Below are positions 1 through 9,166 of a stretch of 64,000 nt of DNA, piece by piece. The position numbers were made by a program, and so were the translations under genes. This stretch comes from Aurantimonas aggregata (lineage in GTDB: Bacteria > Pseudomonadota > Alphaproteobacteria > Rhizobiales > Rhizobiaceae), in assembly GCF_010500835.1 (NCBI RefSeq), contig NZ_JAAAMJ010000010.1:62001-126000 (forward strand). The letters run 5' to 3'. The notes under the pieces were generated by a model. It had not been told where the DNA came from, ran no database searches, and saw only the letters and a program-made list of their open reading frames with translations. Position 1 is the first letter of the stretch; each line of letters opens with the position of its first letter.

Positions 1-471
1 CGAGGCGACGACGACGAAGCCGCGATAGTTCGGCAGGAACATGAAGCCGAGATTGGTGCCGCCGGCGAGCAGCGGCGGCGTCGGGTAGGGCTGGCCAGCC
101 GCGCCGAAATAGTAGCGGAACGTGCCCTCGATGATCAGCGCCAGGCCGAAGGTGAAGAGCAGCCCGTAGAGATGGTCGAGATCGTAGAGCCGCGACAGCA
201 TCGTCCGCTCGATGATCGCCGAGAGGAACGCCACGATCAGCGGCGCGAGGACCAGCGTCGGCCAGAAGCCGAGCCCGGCATAGTGCAAGATCAGATAGGC
301 GGTGAAGGCGCCGAGCATGTACTGGGCGCCATGGGCGAAGTTGATGACCCGCAGCAGGCCGAAGATCACCGCGAGGCCAAGGCTGAGCAGGGCGTAGAAC
401 GAGCCGTTGATGAAGCCGATCAGCAGCTGGCCGAGCAGCGCCGGAAGCGGAATGCCGAAGATCATGGTCAT
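1..471 (-). CDS. livH: Branched-chain amino acid ABC transporter permease LivH (partial, runs off the window)
   Basis: This is the inner-membrane permease of a LIV/HAAT-type amino acid ABC importer. The 157 visible residues start MTMIFGIPLPALLGQ and contain several hydrophobic helices. The stretch GLLRVINFAHGAQYMLGAF matches the conserved segment of LivH-type permeases. The C-terminal part lies outside the window. It starts 6 bp after the livF stop, so it is translated in the same operon as livF, livG and the binding protein further right. The substrate cannot be read from sequence; hydrophobic amino acids are usual, but related systems carry urea, amides or aromatics. A second in-frame ATG lies 6 bp downstream of the chosen start. 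Confidence 0.88.
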   Translation of the reverse strand, partial: MTMIFGIPLPALLGQLLIGFINGSFYALLSLGLAVIFGLLRVINFAHGAQYMLGAFTAYLILHYAGLGFWPTLVLAPLIVAFLSAIIERTMLSRLYDLDHLYGLLFTFGLALIIEGTFRYYFGAAGQPYPTPPLLAGGTNLGFMFLPNYRGFVVVAS

Positions 472-477
472 TTCGGG

Positions 478-1189
<712 letters not shown>

Positions 1190-1197
<8 letters not shown>

Positions 1198-1954
1198 GCT
1201 CGGTTCCCATGTAGGCTTCGCGCACCTTCGGATTGGCGCTGACCTCGTCATAGTCGCCCTCGGCGAGGATCTCGCCCCGTGCCAGCACGGTGACGCGGTC
1301 GCAGAGATCGGCGACGACGTTGAGATTGTGCTCGACCATGACGACGGTGCGATCTTTGACGATCTGTCGGATGAGGTCGGAGATCCGGCCGATGTCCTCG
1401 GCGCCCATGCCGGCCATCGGCTCGTCGAAGAGCAGCACCGGCGGGTCGAGCGCCAGCGTCGTCGCAAGTTCGAGGGCGCGCTTGCGGCCATAGGGCAGCT
1501 CGGCGGCGTCGAGATCGGCATAGGCCGACAGGCCGACGGCTTCGATCAGTTCGCCGGCGCGGCCATCCAGCCGGTCGAGGACGCGGTTCGAGCGCCAGAA
1601 CTGCGTGCCGAGATGCGCCTTGCGCTGCAGGGCGACGCGGACGTTGTCGAGAACTGTCAGATGGGGGAAGACCGCGGAGATCTGGAAGGAGCGCACGAGC
1701 CCGAGCCGTGCCACGTCGGCCGGCTTCAGCTTCGTGATGTCCTGGCCGCGAAAGCGGATCGTGCCGGCCGTCGGGTTCAGGAACTTGGTCAGGAGGTTGA
1801 ACACGGTGGTCTTGCCGGCGCCGTTTGGGCCGATCAAAGCGTGGATCGTGTTCTCCCTGATGTCGAGATCGACATTGCTGACGGCCTTGAAGCCGAAGAA
1901 CTCCTTGGTGAGGCCGCGGGCAGAGAGGATGACCTCCTGCGAAGATGCGCTCAT
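1190..1954 (-). CDS. livG: Branched-chain amino acid ABC transporter ATP-binding protein LivG
   Basis: Second ATPase of the importer, 254 residues. Walker A is LIGPNGAGKTTVFN (about residue 40) and Walker B is VLLFDEPMAGMG (about 165), with MVEHNLNVV as the switch region. The ABC signature is the LivG-like LPYGRKRALE rather than LSGGQ. The family normally has YGxQR here, so the RK pair is a mild deviation. It overlaps livF by 8 bp, which indicates translational coupling. It lies 165 bp downstream of the substrate-binding protein, consistent with one operon. Confidence 0.92.
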
Positions 1955-2119
1955 GGGCGAATGCCACTCCCGTCCAGCTCGATGTGAGGCTCGGTGTATT
2001 TCCGGCAGATCATGCGGGCAGAGATCGGCTCAGACTGCGGCCCGGACGGCTGGCTGTCCAGTCTGTCGCCGGACCTGCGAGGCGGGACGGCAACGTGCCG
2101 CCCCGCCATTGGCGCAGGA

Positions 2120-3337
2120 TCAGTTGGCGAAGCTCGCGACGTCGCAGCCGGATTCCTCGACGGTGAGGAAGGCCTCGCCGCCCGGAACCTGGGCGACTTC
2201 GGTGTAGTAGTCCCAAGGACCCTCGGACTCGCCCGGCGCCTTCACCTGGAACAGGTACATGTCGTAGACCATGCGGCCGTTCTCCTGCACCGTGCCGCCC
2301 TTGGCGAAGACGTCCTCGACCGGCAGTTCGTGCAGCTTGGCGGCAACTTCCGCCGTGGCGTCGGTGCCGGCGGCCTCGACGGCTTTCAGATACTGCATGA
2401 CCGCCGAATAGGTGCCGGCCTGGACCATGTTCGGCTTGCGCTGGGTCTTTTCCTCGAACTTCGTGGCGAACTCGCGGTTTTCGTCGCTCTGGTCCCAGTA
2501 CCAGCCTTCGGTGAGGTTCAGGCCCTGCGCCGCCTCGAGGCCGAGGCCGTGGACCTCGGCGAGGGTGAACAGGAGGCCGGCAAGCTGCTGGCCGGACTGG
2601 ACGATGCCGAACTCGGCCGCGCCCTTGATGGCGTTGGCGGTGTCGAGGCCGGCATTGGCGAGGCCGATGACCTTGGCGCCGGAGCTCTGCGCCTGCAGCA
2701 GGAAGGACGAGAAGTCGGTGGTGCCGAGCGGATGGCGGACGGCGCCGAGCACCTCGCCGCCATTCTCCTTGACGAAATTGCCGGTCTGCTCTTCCAGCGA
2801 ATAGCCGAAGGCGTAGTCGGCGGTGAGGAAGAACCAGCTGTCGCCGCCGGCCTTCACCAGCGCGCCGCCGGTGCCGACGGCCAGCGCATGCGTGTCGTAG
2901 ACCCAGTGGAAACCGTAGGGGCTGCACTGCGCGCCGGTCAGCTCGGTGGTCGCCGCGCCGGTGGTGATGGTGATCTTTTCTTTTTCGCGCGACAGGCCCT
3001 GCACGGCGAGGGCGACGGAGGAGGTCGTCAGCTCCATGATCGCGTCGACGTTCTGCACGTCGTACCATTCGCGCGCGGTGTTGGAAGCGATGTCGGCCTT
3101 GTTCTGGTGGTCGGCCGAGACGATCTCGATCGGCTTGCCGAGAACGGTGCCGCCGTAGTCCTCGACCGCCATGCGGGCGGCCTCGACCGACCATTGTCCG
3201 CCGAAATCGGCGTAGACGCCGGACTGGTCGTTGAGGATGCCGATCTTGACGACGTCGTTGGAAATTTCCTGCGCCTTCGCGGCGCCAGCAACGAGGGCGA
3301 GCGACGAGGCGGCAAGAAGCAGGGTCTTGAAGCGCAT
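2120..3337 (-). CDS. Periplasmic substrate-binding protein of a branched-chain amino acid-type ABC transporter (Peripla_BP_6)
   Basis: Secreted solute-binding protein of 405 residues, first gene of the transporter operon. The mature protein begins QEISNDVVKIGILND after a signal peptide (MRFKTLLLAASSLALVAGAAKAQ, cleavage expected after AKA), and GVYADFGGQWSVEAARMA is typical of type I LivJ/LivK-like folds. The ATG at 3337 was chosen because a strong GGGAGGA ribosome site lies 7 bp upstream and it begins the signal peptide. The longer open frame has no leader logic. Two cysteines (near Q-C-S-P and near the C terminus) may form a disulfide. The ligand is unknown. Many orphan members of this family bind amides or aromatic acids. 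Confidence 0.88.
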   Translation of the reverse strand: MRFKTLLLAASSLALVAGAAKAQEISNDVVKIGILNDQSGVYADFGGQWSVEAARMAVEDYGGTVLGKPIEIVSADHQNKADIASNTAREWYDVQNVDAIMELTTSSVALAVQGLSREKEKITITTGAATTELTGAQCSPYGFHWVYDTHALAVGTGGALVKAGGDSWFFLTADYAFGYSLEEQTGNFVKENGGEVLGAVRHPLGTTDFSSFLLQAQSSGAKVIGLANAGLDTANAIKGAAEFGIVQSGQQLAGLLFTLAEVHGLGLEAAQGLNLTEGWYWDQSDENREFATKFEEKTQRKPNMVQAGTYSAVMQYLKAVEAAGTDATAEVAAKLHELPVEDVFAKGGTVQENGRMVYDMYLFQVKAPGESEGPWDYYTEVAQVPGGEAFLTVEESGCDVASFAN

Positions 3338-3505
3338 GATGGTGATCCTCCCAGATCGATCGGCCGGCTGGTTGGTCGTAGCGTCTCCCAAAGCGAGACC
3401 GAACCGGCGTGGGGGAAGTTGTGCCGCGCCGCAGCGAAGCGTGTCAAGCTGCACCGCGCTGCGCACAGGCAGTTGAAATTCCAGCCGGGACGGGTCGCGA
3501 GGCGT

Positions 3506-3952
3506 TCAGCCCTGCCGCCGGCGCGTTTTCGCAGCAGCGGCACGGTGCCGGCGAAAGCGGGCGTTGAGCACGCGGCCGGCGGTGCGCTCGTCGGTCTCGC
3601 CATTCAGCTTCTGGTGATCTCCATCGAGCCAGTGGGCAAGGCGCCTGACGGCAATGTGACGGTTGATGTCGTAGCGCGGGTCGGCGCCGCGGGCCTGGCG
3701 CGTCAGGCGCTTGAGTTCGCTCGTGACACGCTCGCGGAGCCGGACGCCGAGCGGGGTGGGGAGATGGGCGGCGCTTTCGGCCGCGATGGCCACGCGCACC
3801 GCCGCGTCGTCGAGGCCGAGGCGCCGCAGCAGCACGGCCTTCTCCAGGCGCTGCAGATCGTTTGCCACGGATCGCCGCTGTCGCTCGGCATGGCGGCGAA
3901 TGGCCGCTGCCAGCGCGGCGTCGAGGGGGGCGGTATCGAAACTTCCGGCCAT
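3506..3952 (-). CDS. Conserved-looking hypothetical protein, basic and alpha-helical
   Basis: A 148-residue protein I do not recognise. The ATG at 3952 is preceded by GGAGCAGAAG, a good ribosome site, and codon use (GC-rich third positions) fits the neighbourhood. It is rich in Arg and Ala, lacks a signal peptide or membrane segment, and ends in a strongly basic tail (RFRRHRAAAAKTRRRQG), so nucleic-acid binding is possible. The segment KRLTRQARGADPRYDINRHI looks ordered. It is divergent from the DnaA-domain gene at 4160. The reading frame stays open far upstream, but the upstream part is a shadow of that gene. Confidence 0.55.
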   Translation of the reverse strand: MAGSFDTAPLDAALAAAIRRHAERQRRSVANDLQRLEKAVLLRRLGLDDAAVRVAIAAESAAHLPTPLGVRLRERVTSELKRLTRQARGADPRYDINRHIAVRRLAHWLDGDHQKLNGETDERTAGRVLNARFRRHRAAAAKTRRRQG

Positions 3953-4159
3953 CTTCTGCTCCAGACGAGAACCGGCGAAGCGTCGCCCGTCTGGCGACGA
4001 TGGGGATAAAGTCCCTGTGCTTCGAGGGCGACGATGGCGCCTGACCGCTGGCGTATCGTCACAAGCCGCGCGGCACAGAGATCCACGACATAGGAAATTA
4101 TTCACATATGCCGTGCGGGCCGCTATAGACGATGCATGTGGTGCGAACGGAGGTGTCCC

Positions 4160-4588
4160 ATGCAATCCCCCGACGGCGATGTCCTCGGCGCAGCGGCCGG
4201 CCATGGTGCCGGACCGGTTTTCCTCAGACTGGCGACGTGTCGGAACCGGCTGGCCTGCCGCCTGGCGCGCGAGATCGCCAGCGCCTTCTTCGCCGTTCCG
4301 GTGCCGGCGATCGCCAGCCCGAACCGCGCCGTCGCGCCGGTCTGCGAGGCGCGCCACGTGGCGATGTATCTTGCCCATGTGGTCTTCCAGGTGCCGCTGG
4401 CGGCGATTGCCGGAGCGTTCGGGCGGGACCGCACCAGCGTGGCGCATGCGGTGCGCCGCATCGAGGACCGCCGCGACGACAGGGTTTTCGACGCCATGCT
4501 GACGCGGCTCGAAGGGCTGGCGCATGCTGTCAGACTGGCGCTGGAACAGGTGCCGGACGACGCACATGACGCGGGGGTTGCCCGATGA
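4160..4588 (+). CDS. Small helix-turn-helix protein resembling DnaA domain IV (Bac_DnaA_C)
   Basis: A 142-residue protein whose C-terminal half looks like the DnaA-box-binding domain. ARHVAMYLAHVVFQVPLAAI corresponds to the first helices of DnaA domain IV, and FGRDRTSVAHAVRRIEDR corresponds to the DnaA signature (DHTTVLHAVRKIE in DnaA). No AAA+ ATPase module is present, so it is not an initiator. It may bind DnaA-box-like sites as a regulator. The ATG at 4160 has the ribosome site GGAGGTGT 5 nt upstream. The longer open frame from 4136 lacks one. Its stop overlaps the start of the DUF6456 gene by 4 bp (ATGA), so the two are translationally coupled. Confidence 0.72.
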   Translation: MQSPDGDVLGAAAGHGAGPVFLRLATCRNRLACRLAREIASAFFAVPVPAIASPNRAVAPVCEARHVAMYLAHVVFQVPLAAIAGAFGRDRTSVAHAVRRIEDRRDDRVFDAMLTRLEGLAHAVRLALEQVPDDAHDAGVAR

Positions 4589-5091
4589 CGGCGCGGGCGG
4601 GCTTCAACCCGGACGAGTCGCCGCTCGCAAGGTTGGCGACGCGCGGGGGCCGGGCCGGCGGGCCGTTTCTCGACGCGTCGGAAGCCATCGCCGGCGAGCG
4701 CCTGCGCGCCGACTTCACCCGCGGCCAGCTGATGCCCGGCATCACCCAGCGCTGGGACAGCCAGCCGCGGCAGGCGCGCGGCAGCAAAGGCAGCCGCGAC
4801 CTCTCCGACAGCGCCATCGACGCGCGGAAGCGGGTGGACGCCGCCATCGCGGCGGTGGGGCCGGAACTCTCCGGCGTGCTGCTCGACGTCTGCTGCTTCC
4901 TGAAGGGGCTGGAGATCGTCGAGCGGGAACGGCAGTGGCCGGCGCGCTCGGCCAAGCTGCTGCTGAAGGCAGGGCTCGGCGTCCTGGCACGCCATTACGG
5001 GATCAAGCCGGAACGCGCGAACGACCGGCCGGTGATCAGGCGCTGGGGGACGGCGGATTACCGCCCGACCATCGGCGGCGGGACGGAGTGA
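4585..5091 (+). CDS. DUF6456 domain protein
   Basis: A 168-residue protein of a family restricted to alphaproteobacteria. The N terminus contains FNPDESPLARLATR, the usual opening of DUF6456, followed by RLRADFTRGQLMPGITQRWD. The core FLKGLEIVERERQWPARSAKLLLKAGLGVLARHYG is the most conserved part (quoted only in pieces elsewhere). Function is unknown. It is coupled by an ATGA overlap to the DnaA-domain-IV-like gene, and the two families are commonly adjacent or fused in Rhizobiales. This suggests a two-part DNA-binding regulator, which is an inference. Confidence 0.8.
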   Translation: MTARAGFNPDESPLARLATRGGRAGGPFLDASEAIAGERLRADFTRGQLMPGITQRWDSQPRQARGSKGSRDLSDSAIDARKRVDAAIAAVGPELSGVLLDVCCFLKGLEIVERERQWPARSAKLLLKAGLGVLARHYGIKPERANDRPVIRRWGTADYRPTIGGGTE

Positions 5092-5092
5092 A

Positions 5093-5107
5093 GGGCGGCT
5101 GCCGCCC
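5093..5107. terminator. Candidate hairpin between convergent genes
   Basis: GGGCGG-CTG-CCGCCC is a perfect 6-bp stem placed 2 bp after the DUF6456 stop and 34 bp from the sufE stop on the other strand. There is no T tract on either side, so intrinsic termination is uncertain. Confidence 0.3.
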
Positions 5108-5140
5108 CAACGGCCCCAGCGGCGCCCCGCGGGCGCGCAG

Positions 5141-5563
5141 TCAGGCGGGCGCCAGCGCCTGTTTCGCGTCGCTCTGGATGCGGTTGACCATCGAGCGCAG
5201 GCCATTGGAGCGCTGCGGCGTCAGGTGGTCCTGAAGGCCGAGCCGGCCGAACACCGCCTCGGCGTCGATGTCGAGAATCTCGGGCGCGGTCTTGCCGGAA
5301 TAGAGCGCCAGCGCGATGGCGACGAGGCCGCGGACGATATGGGCGTCGGATTCGCCGCGGAAGGTCAGATGCGGTGGGTTGGCATCATCGGCTTCGCTGG
5401 TGAGCCAGACCTGGCTGACGCAGCCGCGGACCTTGTTCTCATCGTTGACCGCGTCTTCCGGCAGCGGCGGCAGCGCCCGGCCAAGCTCGATCAGATAGCG
5501 ATAGCGATCTTCCCAGTCGTCGAGATACTCGAAGTCCGTGGTGATGTCCTCGATCGTCTGCAT
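5141..5563 (-). CDS. sufE: SufE cysteine desulfurase activator
   Basis: Sulfur-transfer partner of the SufS cysteine desulfurase in Fe-S cluster assembly, cytoplasmic. The 140-residue protein begins MQTIEDITTDFEYLDDWEDR and carries the catalytic cysteine in VRGCVSQVWL (about residue 48), equivalent to Cys51 of Escherichia coli SufE. GLVAIALALYSGKT and FGRLGLQDHLTPQRSNGL are classic family motifs. The start is ATG 5563, with GGGAGACAGG just upstream, rather than the longer frame to 5593. It stands apart from any suf operon here, as is common in Rhizobiales. Confidence 0.92.
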   Translation of the reverse strand: MQTIEDITTDFEYLDDWEDRYRYLIELGRALPPLPEDAVNDENKVRGCVSQVWLTSEADDANPPHLTFRGESDAHIVRGLVAIALALYSGKTAPEILDIDAEAVFGRLGLQDHLTPQRSNGLRSMVNRIQSDAKQALAPA

Positions 5564-5634
5564 CCTGTCTCCCGCGCTGTCAGGAACCGCCATTCACCGG
5601 CAGTTCCCGCATATAGGCGCGGGAAGCCGCGATG

Positions 5635-6165
5635 TCAGGCCCGGGGGGCGGGGCGCGGGATCGGCAGGTCGTGGGCCTTCGGGCCGCGCGTCGCCGAGTT
5701 TTCTGCGGCCATGCCGATCTCGGTGGCGGGAAGGGGCAGGGGACGCGGCTCGGCAATTCGCTCGACGGCCGGCATGGCAAGCGGCGCGCCGCGTTCAATG
5801 GTGCCGGTGGCAAGCGGATCGCGGGGCGCGGGGGCGGTGGTCGACGCCATCGTCACGTCGTCGTCGTGCGGGTTGAATGCGCCGGGCAGGCGGGTATCGC
5901 CCTCGACGAAGCTGTAGGCGAGGGCAATGCCGTCGCCGATGCGCTCGCCCGCGAACTGGGCGATCTCGCCGCCGGCGGCGCAGGCGGCGGGAGCGCGGTC
6001 ACAGAAACCGGCGAGGTCGGCGATCGCCGCCTGGGCACCCATCATCGCGGTGAAGACGTCGAATTGCGGTGCGGTGTCCGTTGCTGCCCTTCCGTCGTCG
6101 GCCTTCGGCAGAAGCAGCGCGATGAGTCCCAGAATGAAGCCGGCCTTCAAGATGAACCTGATCAT
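5635..6165 (-). CDS. DUF5330 family protein, single N-terminal membrane anchor or signal
   Basis: A 176-residue protein starting MIRFILKAGFILGLIALLLP, a hydrophobic signal/anchor. The sequence DVFTAMMGAQAAIADLAGFC with a second cysteine pair in CDRAPAAC is characteristic of DUF5330. The C-terminal half is Pro/Ala-rich and low complexity, so it is probably an extended periplasmic tail. The four closely spaced cysteine-containing positions suggest disulfide formation after export. It follows sufE on the same strand, the usual order in this order of bacteria. Function is unknown. ATG 6165 has GGGGGT upstream. Confidence 0.78.
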   Translation of the reverse strand: MIRFILKAGFILGLIALLLPKADDGRAATDTAPQFDVFTAMMGAQAAIADLAGFCDRAPAACAAGGEIAQFAGERIGDGIALAYSFVEGDTRLPGAFNPHDDDVTMASTTAPAPRDPLATGTIERGAPLAMPAVERIAEPRPLPLPATEIGMAAENSATRGPKAHDLPIPRPAPRA

Positions 6166-6575
6166 GGGATACCCCCGGATGTCGTCCCCAGCCGGCATGA
6201 TCTTCCGGCCTTTGTCTGTGCTGTTAGAAGCCACAATGCACGAGGGGCGAGAAGGTCCCGTTGAAACGTGTCGACAAGTTTGTCTCAAATGCCACCGATC
6301 GCGGCAGAAGCGTCCTCCACGTCATCAGATGCCCGGAGAAGCCCGGAAACCAGGCTTTTGAGGCAAATTGGCGCCGTCGGCGAAGCGTTAACCATATCGG
6401 CATTCGATGCCACCCGAATCAAGGACTTGGCCGCGCAACTGGCCTTGTGGAGCGGATGTTCGCCGGCGGTTTATGCCTTCCTTAAACCGTCCCGACCATG
6501 ATCGCCTCGAAGCCGGGGCAGGCATCGTTGCCGATCTCCGGCTCCCCACGCAGTGAATTAAGTACGAGTAAACGA
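6166..6575. other. Intergenic region (410 bp) between divergent DUF5330 and histidine kinase genes
   Basis: No convincing gene was found. Two overlapping short plus-strand frames (6261-6501) lack ribosome sites and resemble no family I know. The right end holds a CtrA-like site, listed separately. If the kinase starts at the alternative ATG 6498, the last 78 bp are coding. Confidence 0.5.
6558..6573 (+). promoter_or_regulatory. CtrA-like box upstream of the DivJ-like kinase
   Basis: TTAA-GTACGAG-TAAAC matches the alphaproteobacterial CtrA consensus TTAA-N7-TTAAC at 8 of 9 defined positions. It ends 2 bp before the ATG at 6576. A single such match could be chance. Confidence 0.35.
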
Positions 6576-8378
6576 ATGATCGAAGCGTCGGGAGCGAGAC
6601 GGGATGGGAATGCGGCGAACGCCGTCGCCCGTCTTCTTCGCGAGCGCCTGGACGAGCTCGTGGCACCCGGCATCAGGGAGCCCCGCGAACGGCGACTGCA
6701 TGCCTGGTCGATCGGTGTCCTGATCGCAACGGGTCTGGCCGCGACGGTCGCGTCGCCGATCCTCGCGGCGCTGGCCATGGACGTTAGCGTCGTCGTGGCG
6801 CCGCTGGTGCTGGCCGGGCTGATGCTGGCCGCCGCCGCGTATCTCTCCAACCGCCGCAGCATCGACGCCGCGGCATGGCTCTACGGCACGTTGGCGATCG
6901 GCGGAGCGGGCGCCGCGGTCTTCGCGCTGGATGCCGTCCCGGCAAGCTGGCTGCTGGTGCTGGCGGCGCTGCCTCTCGAGGCGCTACTGGCACGGCGCCG
7001 GCAGCTGGCGCTGGCTTTGGCGGGCTCGCTGGCCGCTGTGGCCGTCGCGGGTGTCCTCCTCGGTGGGACCCCGGTGTTCGGCTTCGGGATCGCCGACCTG
7101 TTCGCGATGGCTCTCATTCTTGCCTATGCCGGATTTGCCGCTCGCCGGCTGCTGGCGCGCCGGCAGGCCCGCATCGTCGTCCGCCGCGCGGCGGATGGCC
7201 ACGACCTCGCCGCGGCGGCGGATTTCTTCGACGCCGCATGGCTGCGCGTCGATGGCGACGGGCACATTCTTCTGGCTTCCGCCGCTGCCCGCTCGCTGGT
7301 GGCGATAGACGAGGCAGATCTGGCCGGGGGCCTGTTCCTCCGGATCCATCCGGCCGACCAGTCAGGGCTCTCGGCAGCGCTCGAGGCGGTCGGCCGCGAG
7401 AGCGGACGGCGGCGCGTCGAATTGCGGCTGCGCCGGCGCGACGGCACCTGGCGGCCGAGCTTGGCAGTGCTGGCCGCGGTGCCGGGCGGCGCGGCGGTCG
7501 ACATCGCCGTCACGGCGCTGGTCGAGGATCGCCCTGACGCCCGCGCATTGCAGACGGCGCTCGAGACCGCCAACCAGTCGTCGGCGGCGAAGAGCCATTT
7601 CCTCGCCGCGGTCAGCCACGAACTGCGCACGCCGCTGAACGCCATCATCGGCTTCTCCGACATTCTCCACCAGGAATTCTTCGGTGGCTTCGAGAACGAG
7701 CGGCAGAAGGAATATGTCGGGCTGATTCGCCAGTCCGGGCAACACCTCCTGTCGGTGGTCAACAGCCTGCTCGACGTCTCGAAGATCGAGGCCGGGCGCT
7801 ACGAGCTGGTGCCCGAATCGTTCTCGCCGTCCGAGGCGATGGCGGTGGCGGCCGACGTGGTGCGGGACGAGGCGCAGCGGAAGGGCCTGCGGCTCGACCT
7901 GCGGCCCTGCGACGTCGACGTGATCGTCGCCGATCGCCGGGCCTGCCACCAGATCCTGCTCAACCTCCTGTCGAACGCGGTGAAGTTCACCGACAGCGGC
8001 GTCGTCACGCTGGAAGCCCGCTCCGATGCCGATTCGATCGAGATCTGCGTCAGCGATACAGGCATCGGCATCGCAGACGCCGATATCGACCTGCTGGGCC
8101 GGCCATTCGTACAGGTTTCCTGCGGCACCGCCCGGCGCTATCAGGGCACCGGCCTCGGTCTGTCGCTGGTGAAGGGCCTGGTCGAGCTGCATGGCGGGAC
8201 TTTCGCGATGACAAGCCAGCCGGCAATCGGCACGATGGTGACGATCCGCCTGCCACGCGATTGCACGAAGATCGAAGAACCGTCATCTCTTCCTAAGGAA
8301 AACATCGTAGCTCTGAGTGATGCCCGCACCAAAACGAACACCATCCCGAAGCTCGAAGAAGCGCGCCGCACGGCCTAG
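6576..8378 (+). CDS. Multi-TM PAS sensor histidine kinase, DivJ-like
   Basis: Membrane-bound hybrid-free histidine kinase of about 600 residues. Roughly residues 40-170 hold six hydrophobic helices, then a PAS-like sensor (about 205-310), a HisKA dimerisation helix with the phospho-acceptor His348 in AVSHELRTPLNAIIGFSDIL, and an ATPase domain with NLLSNAVKFT (N box), DTGIGI (G1) and GTGLGLSLVKGL (G2). A polytopic N terminus plus this HELRTPLNAIIGFSDI phosphotransfer helix fits the DivJ/PleC/CbrA group that talks to DivK in cell-cycle control, and DivJ is the closest layout. That assignment is an inference. The ATG 6576 is preferred; an upstream ATG at 6498 would add 26 residues of unpersuasive sequence. 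It overlaps the next gene by about 62 bp. Confidence 0.8.
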   Translation: MIEASGARRDGNAANAVARLLRERLDELVAPGIREPRERRLHAWSIGVLIATGLAATVASPILAALAMDVSVVVAPLVLAGLMLAAAAYLSNRRSIDAAAWLYGTLAIGGAGAAVFALDAVPASWLLVLAALPLEALLARRRQLALALAGSLAAVAVAGVLLGGTPVFGFGIADLFAMALILAYAGFAARRLLARRQARIVVRRAADGHDLAAAADFFDAAWLRVDGDGHILLASAAARSLVAIDEADLAGGLFLRIHPADQSGLSAALEAVGRESGRRRVELRLRRRDGTWRPSLAVLAAVPGGAAVDIAVTALVEDRPDARALQTALETANQSSAAKSHFLAAVSHELRTPLNAIIGFSDILHQEFFGGFENERQKEYVGLIRQSGQHLLSVVNSLLDVSKIEAGRYELVPESFSPSEAMAVAADVVRDEAQRKGLRLDLRPCDVDVIVADRRACHQILLNLLSNAVKFTDSGVVTLEARSDADSIEICVSDTGIGIADADIDLLGRPFVQVSCGTARRYQGTGLGLSLVKGLVELHGGTFAMTSQPAIGTMVTIRLPRDCTKIEEPSSLPKENIVALSDARTKTNTIPKLEEARRTA

Positions 8379-9150
8379 CCTCGGTGGCCGGCTGCTGCCG
8401 GTTGCCGGAGGGCTGCTGTCGCTCGCCGGCCGTGGCGCCAGGGCCGGCGGCGCCGTGCTGGCGCGCCGCCCGGCGCTGTCGGCCGGGCTTGTCGCCTTCG
8501 GCATCCTGTTCGGCTCGATGGCCGCCAACGCGATCTACGGGCAGCCCGGCAAGCATCCGCAGCCGCTGCTGGCGACCCGGGGCGATTCGGCCGGAGTCGT
8601 GACGGCAGCGCTCGGCAACGACAGCGGCCTGATGCCGGTGCCGCTGGTCGAGGAGGTCCAGTCGGCGCTTTCGTCGGCCGGCTATTACCAGGCGACGATC
8701 GACGGCAGGCCGGGGCCGGCTACCGAGGCGGCCGTGAAGGCCTTTCAGAAGGCGCACGGGCTGCCCGTCGATGGTGCGGCGACGCCGCAGCTGCTGGCGA
8801 ACGTGCGCCAGCTCGGCGCGTCCGAACCGGGCGTGCCGGACGCGATGGCGGTCGCCAGTCTCGAAGAGCGCATGGGCCGGACCAGCCGGCCGCTGGTGCA
8901 GGACGAGACCACCGAGATCGCGGAAGATCCGCTGTCGACGCTGTCGACGCTCAGCGAGGACGAGCTGGTGCGCCGGATCCAGGCCGGGCTCAACGCCGCG
9001 CAGGTCGCCGAATTGTCGGCCGACGGCATCGTCGGCGAGCGGACCCGGGCGGCGATCCGTACCTTCGAGGCTTTGGAGGGGCTGGAAGTCACCGGGTCGC
9101 CCGATCCGAAGATCCTCGAGCGGCTGATCGAGATCGGCGCGATCCAGTGA
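8317..9150 (+). CDS. Peptidoglycan-binding domain protein, membrane anchored
   Basis: A 277-residue protein with a basic N terminus (KRTPSRSSKKRAARPS), a hydrophobic segment around residues 53-72 (LSAGLVAFGILFGSMAANAI) and two PG_binding_1 repeats. The first is VQSALSSAGYYQATIDGRPG..TEAAVKAFQKAHGLPVDG (about 110-155) and the second RIQAGLNAAQVAELSADGIVG..TRAAIRTFEALEGLEVTG (about 225-265). The second domain likely holds periplasmic peptidoglycan. The start is GTG 8317 or the adjacent ATG 8320, within the end of the kinase gene. Tight overlap with the kinase suggests co-expression. Confidence 0.8.
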   Translation: MMPAPKRTPSRSSKKRAARPSLGGRLLPVAGGLLSLAGRGARAGGAVLARRPALSAGLVAFGILFGSMAANAIYGQPGKHPQPLLATRGDSAGVVTAALGNDSGLMPVPLVEEVQSALSSAGYYQATIDGRPGPATEAAVKAFQKAHGLPVDGAATPQLLANVRQLGASEPGVPDAMAVASLEERMGRTSRPLVQDETTEIAEDPLSTLSTLSEDELVRRIQAGLNAAQVAELSADGIVGERTRAAIRTFEALEGLEVTGSPDPKILERLIEIGAIQ

Positions 9151-9166
9151 CCCCGGCGCTGCGGCG

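Noticed and set aside
5584-5608. GGAAC ... GTTCC inverted repeat upstream of sufE
   Set aside because: It superficially resembles an EcfG box, but the -10 CGTT is missing and the repeat lies partly in the DUF5330-sufE gap without promoter spacing.
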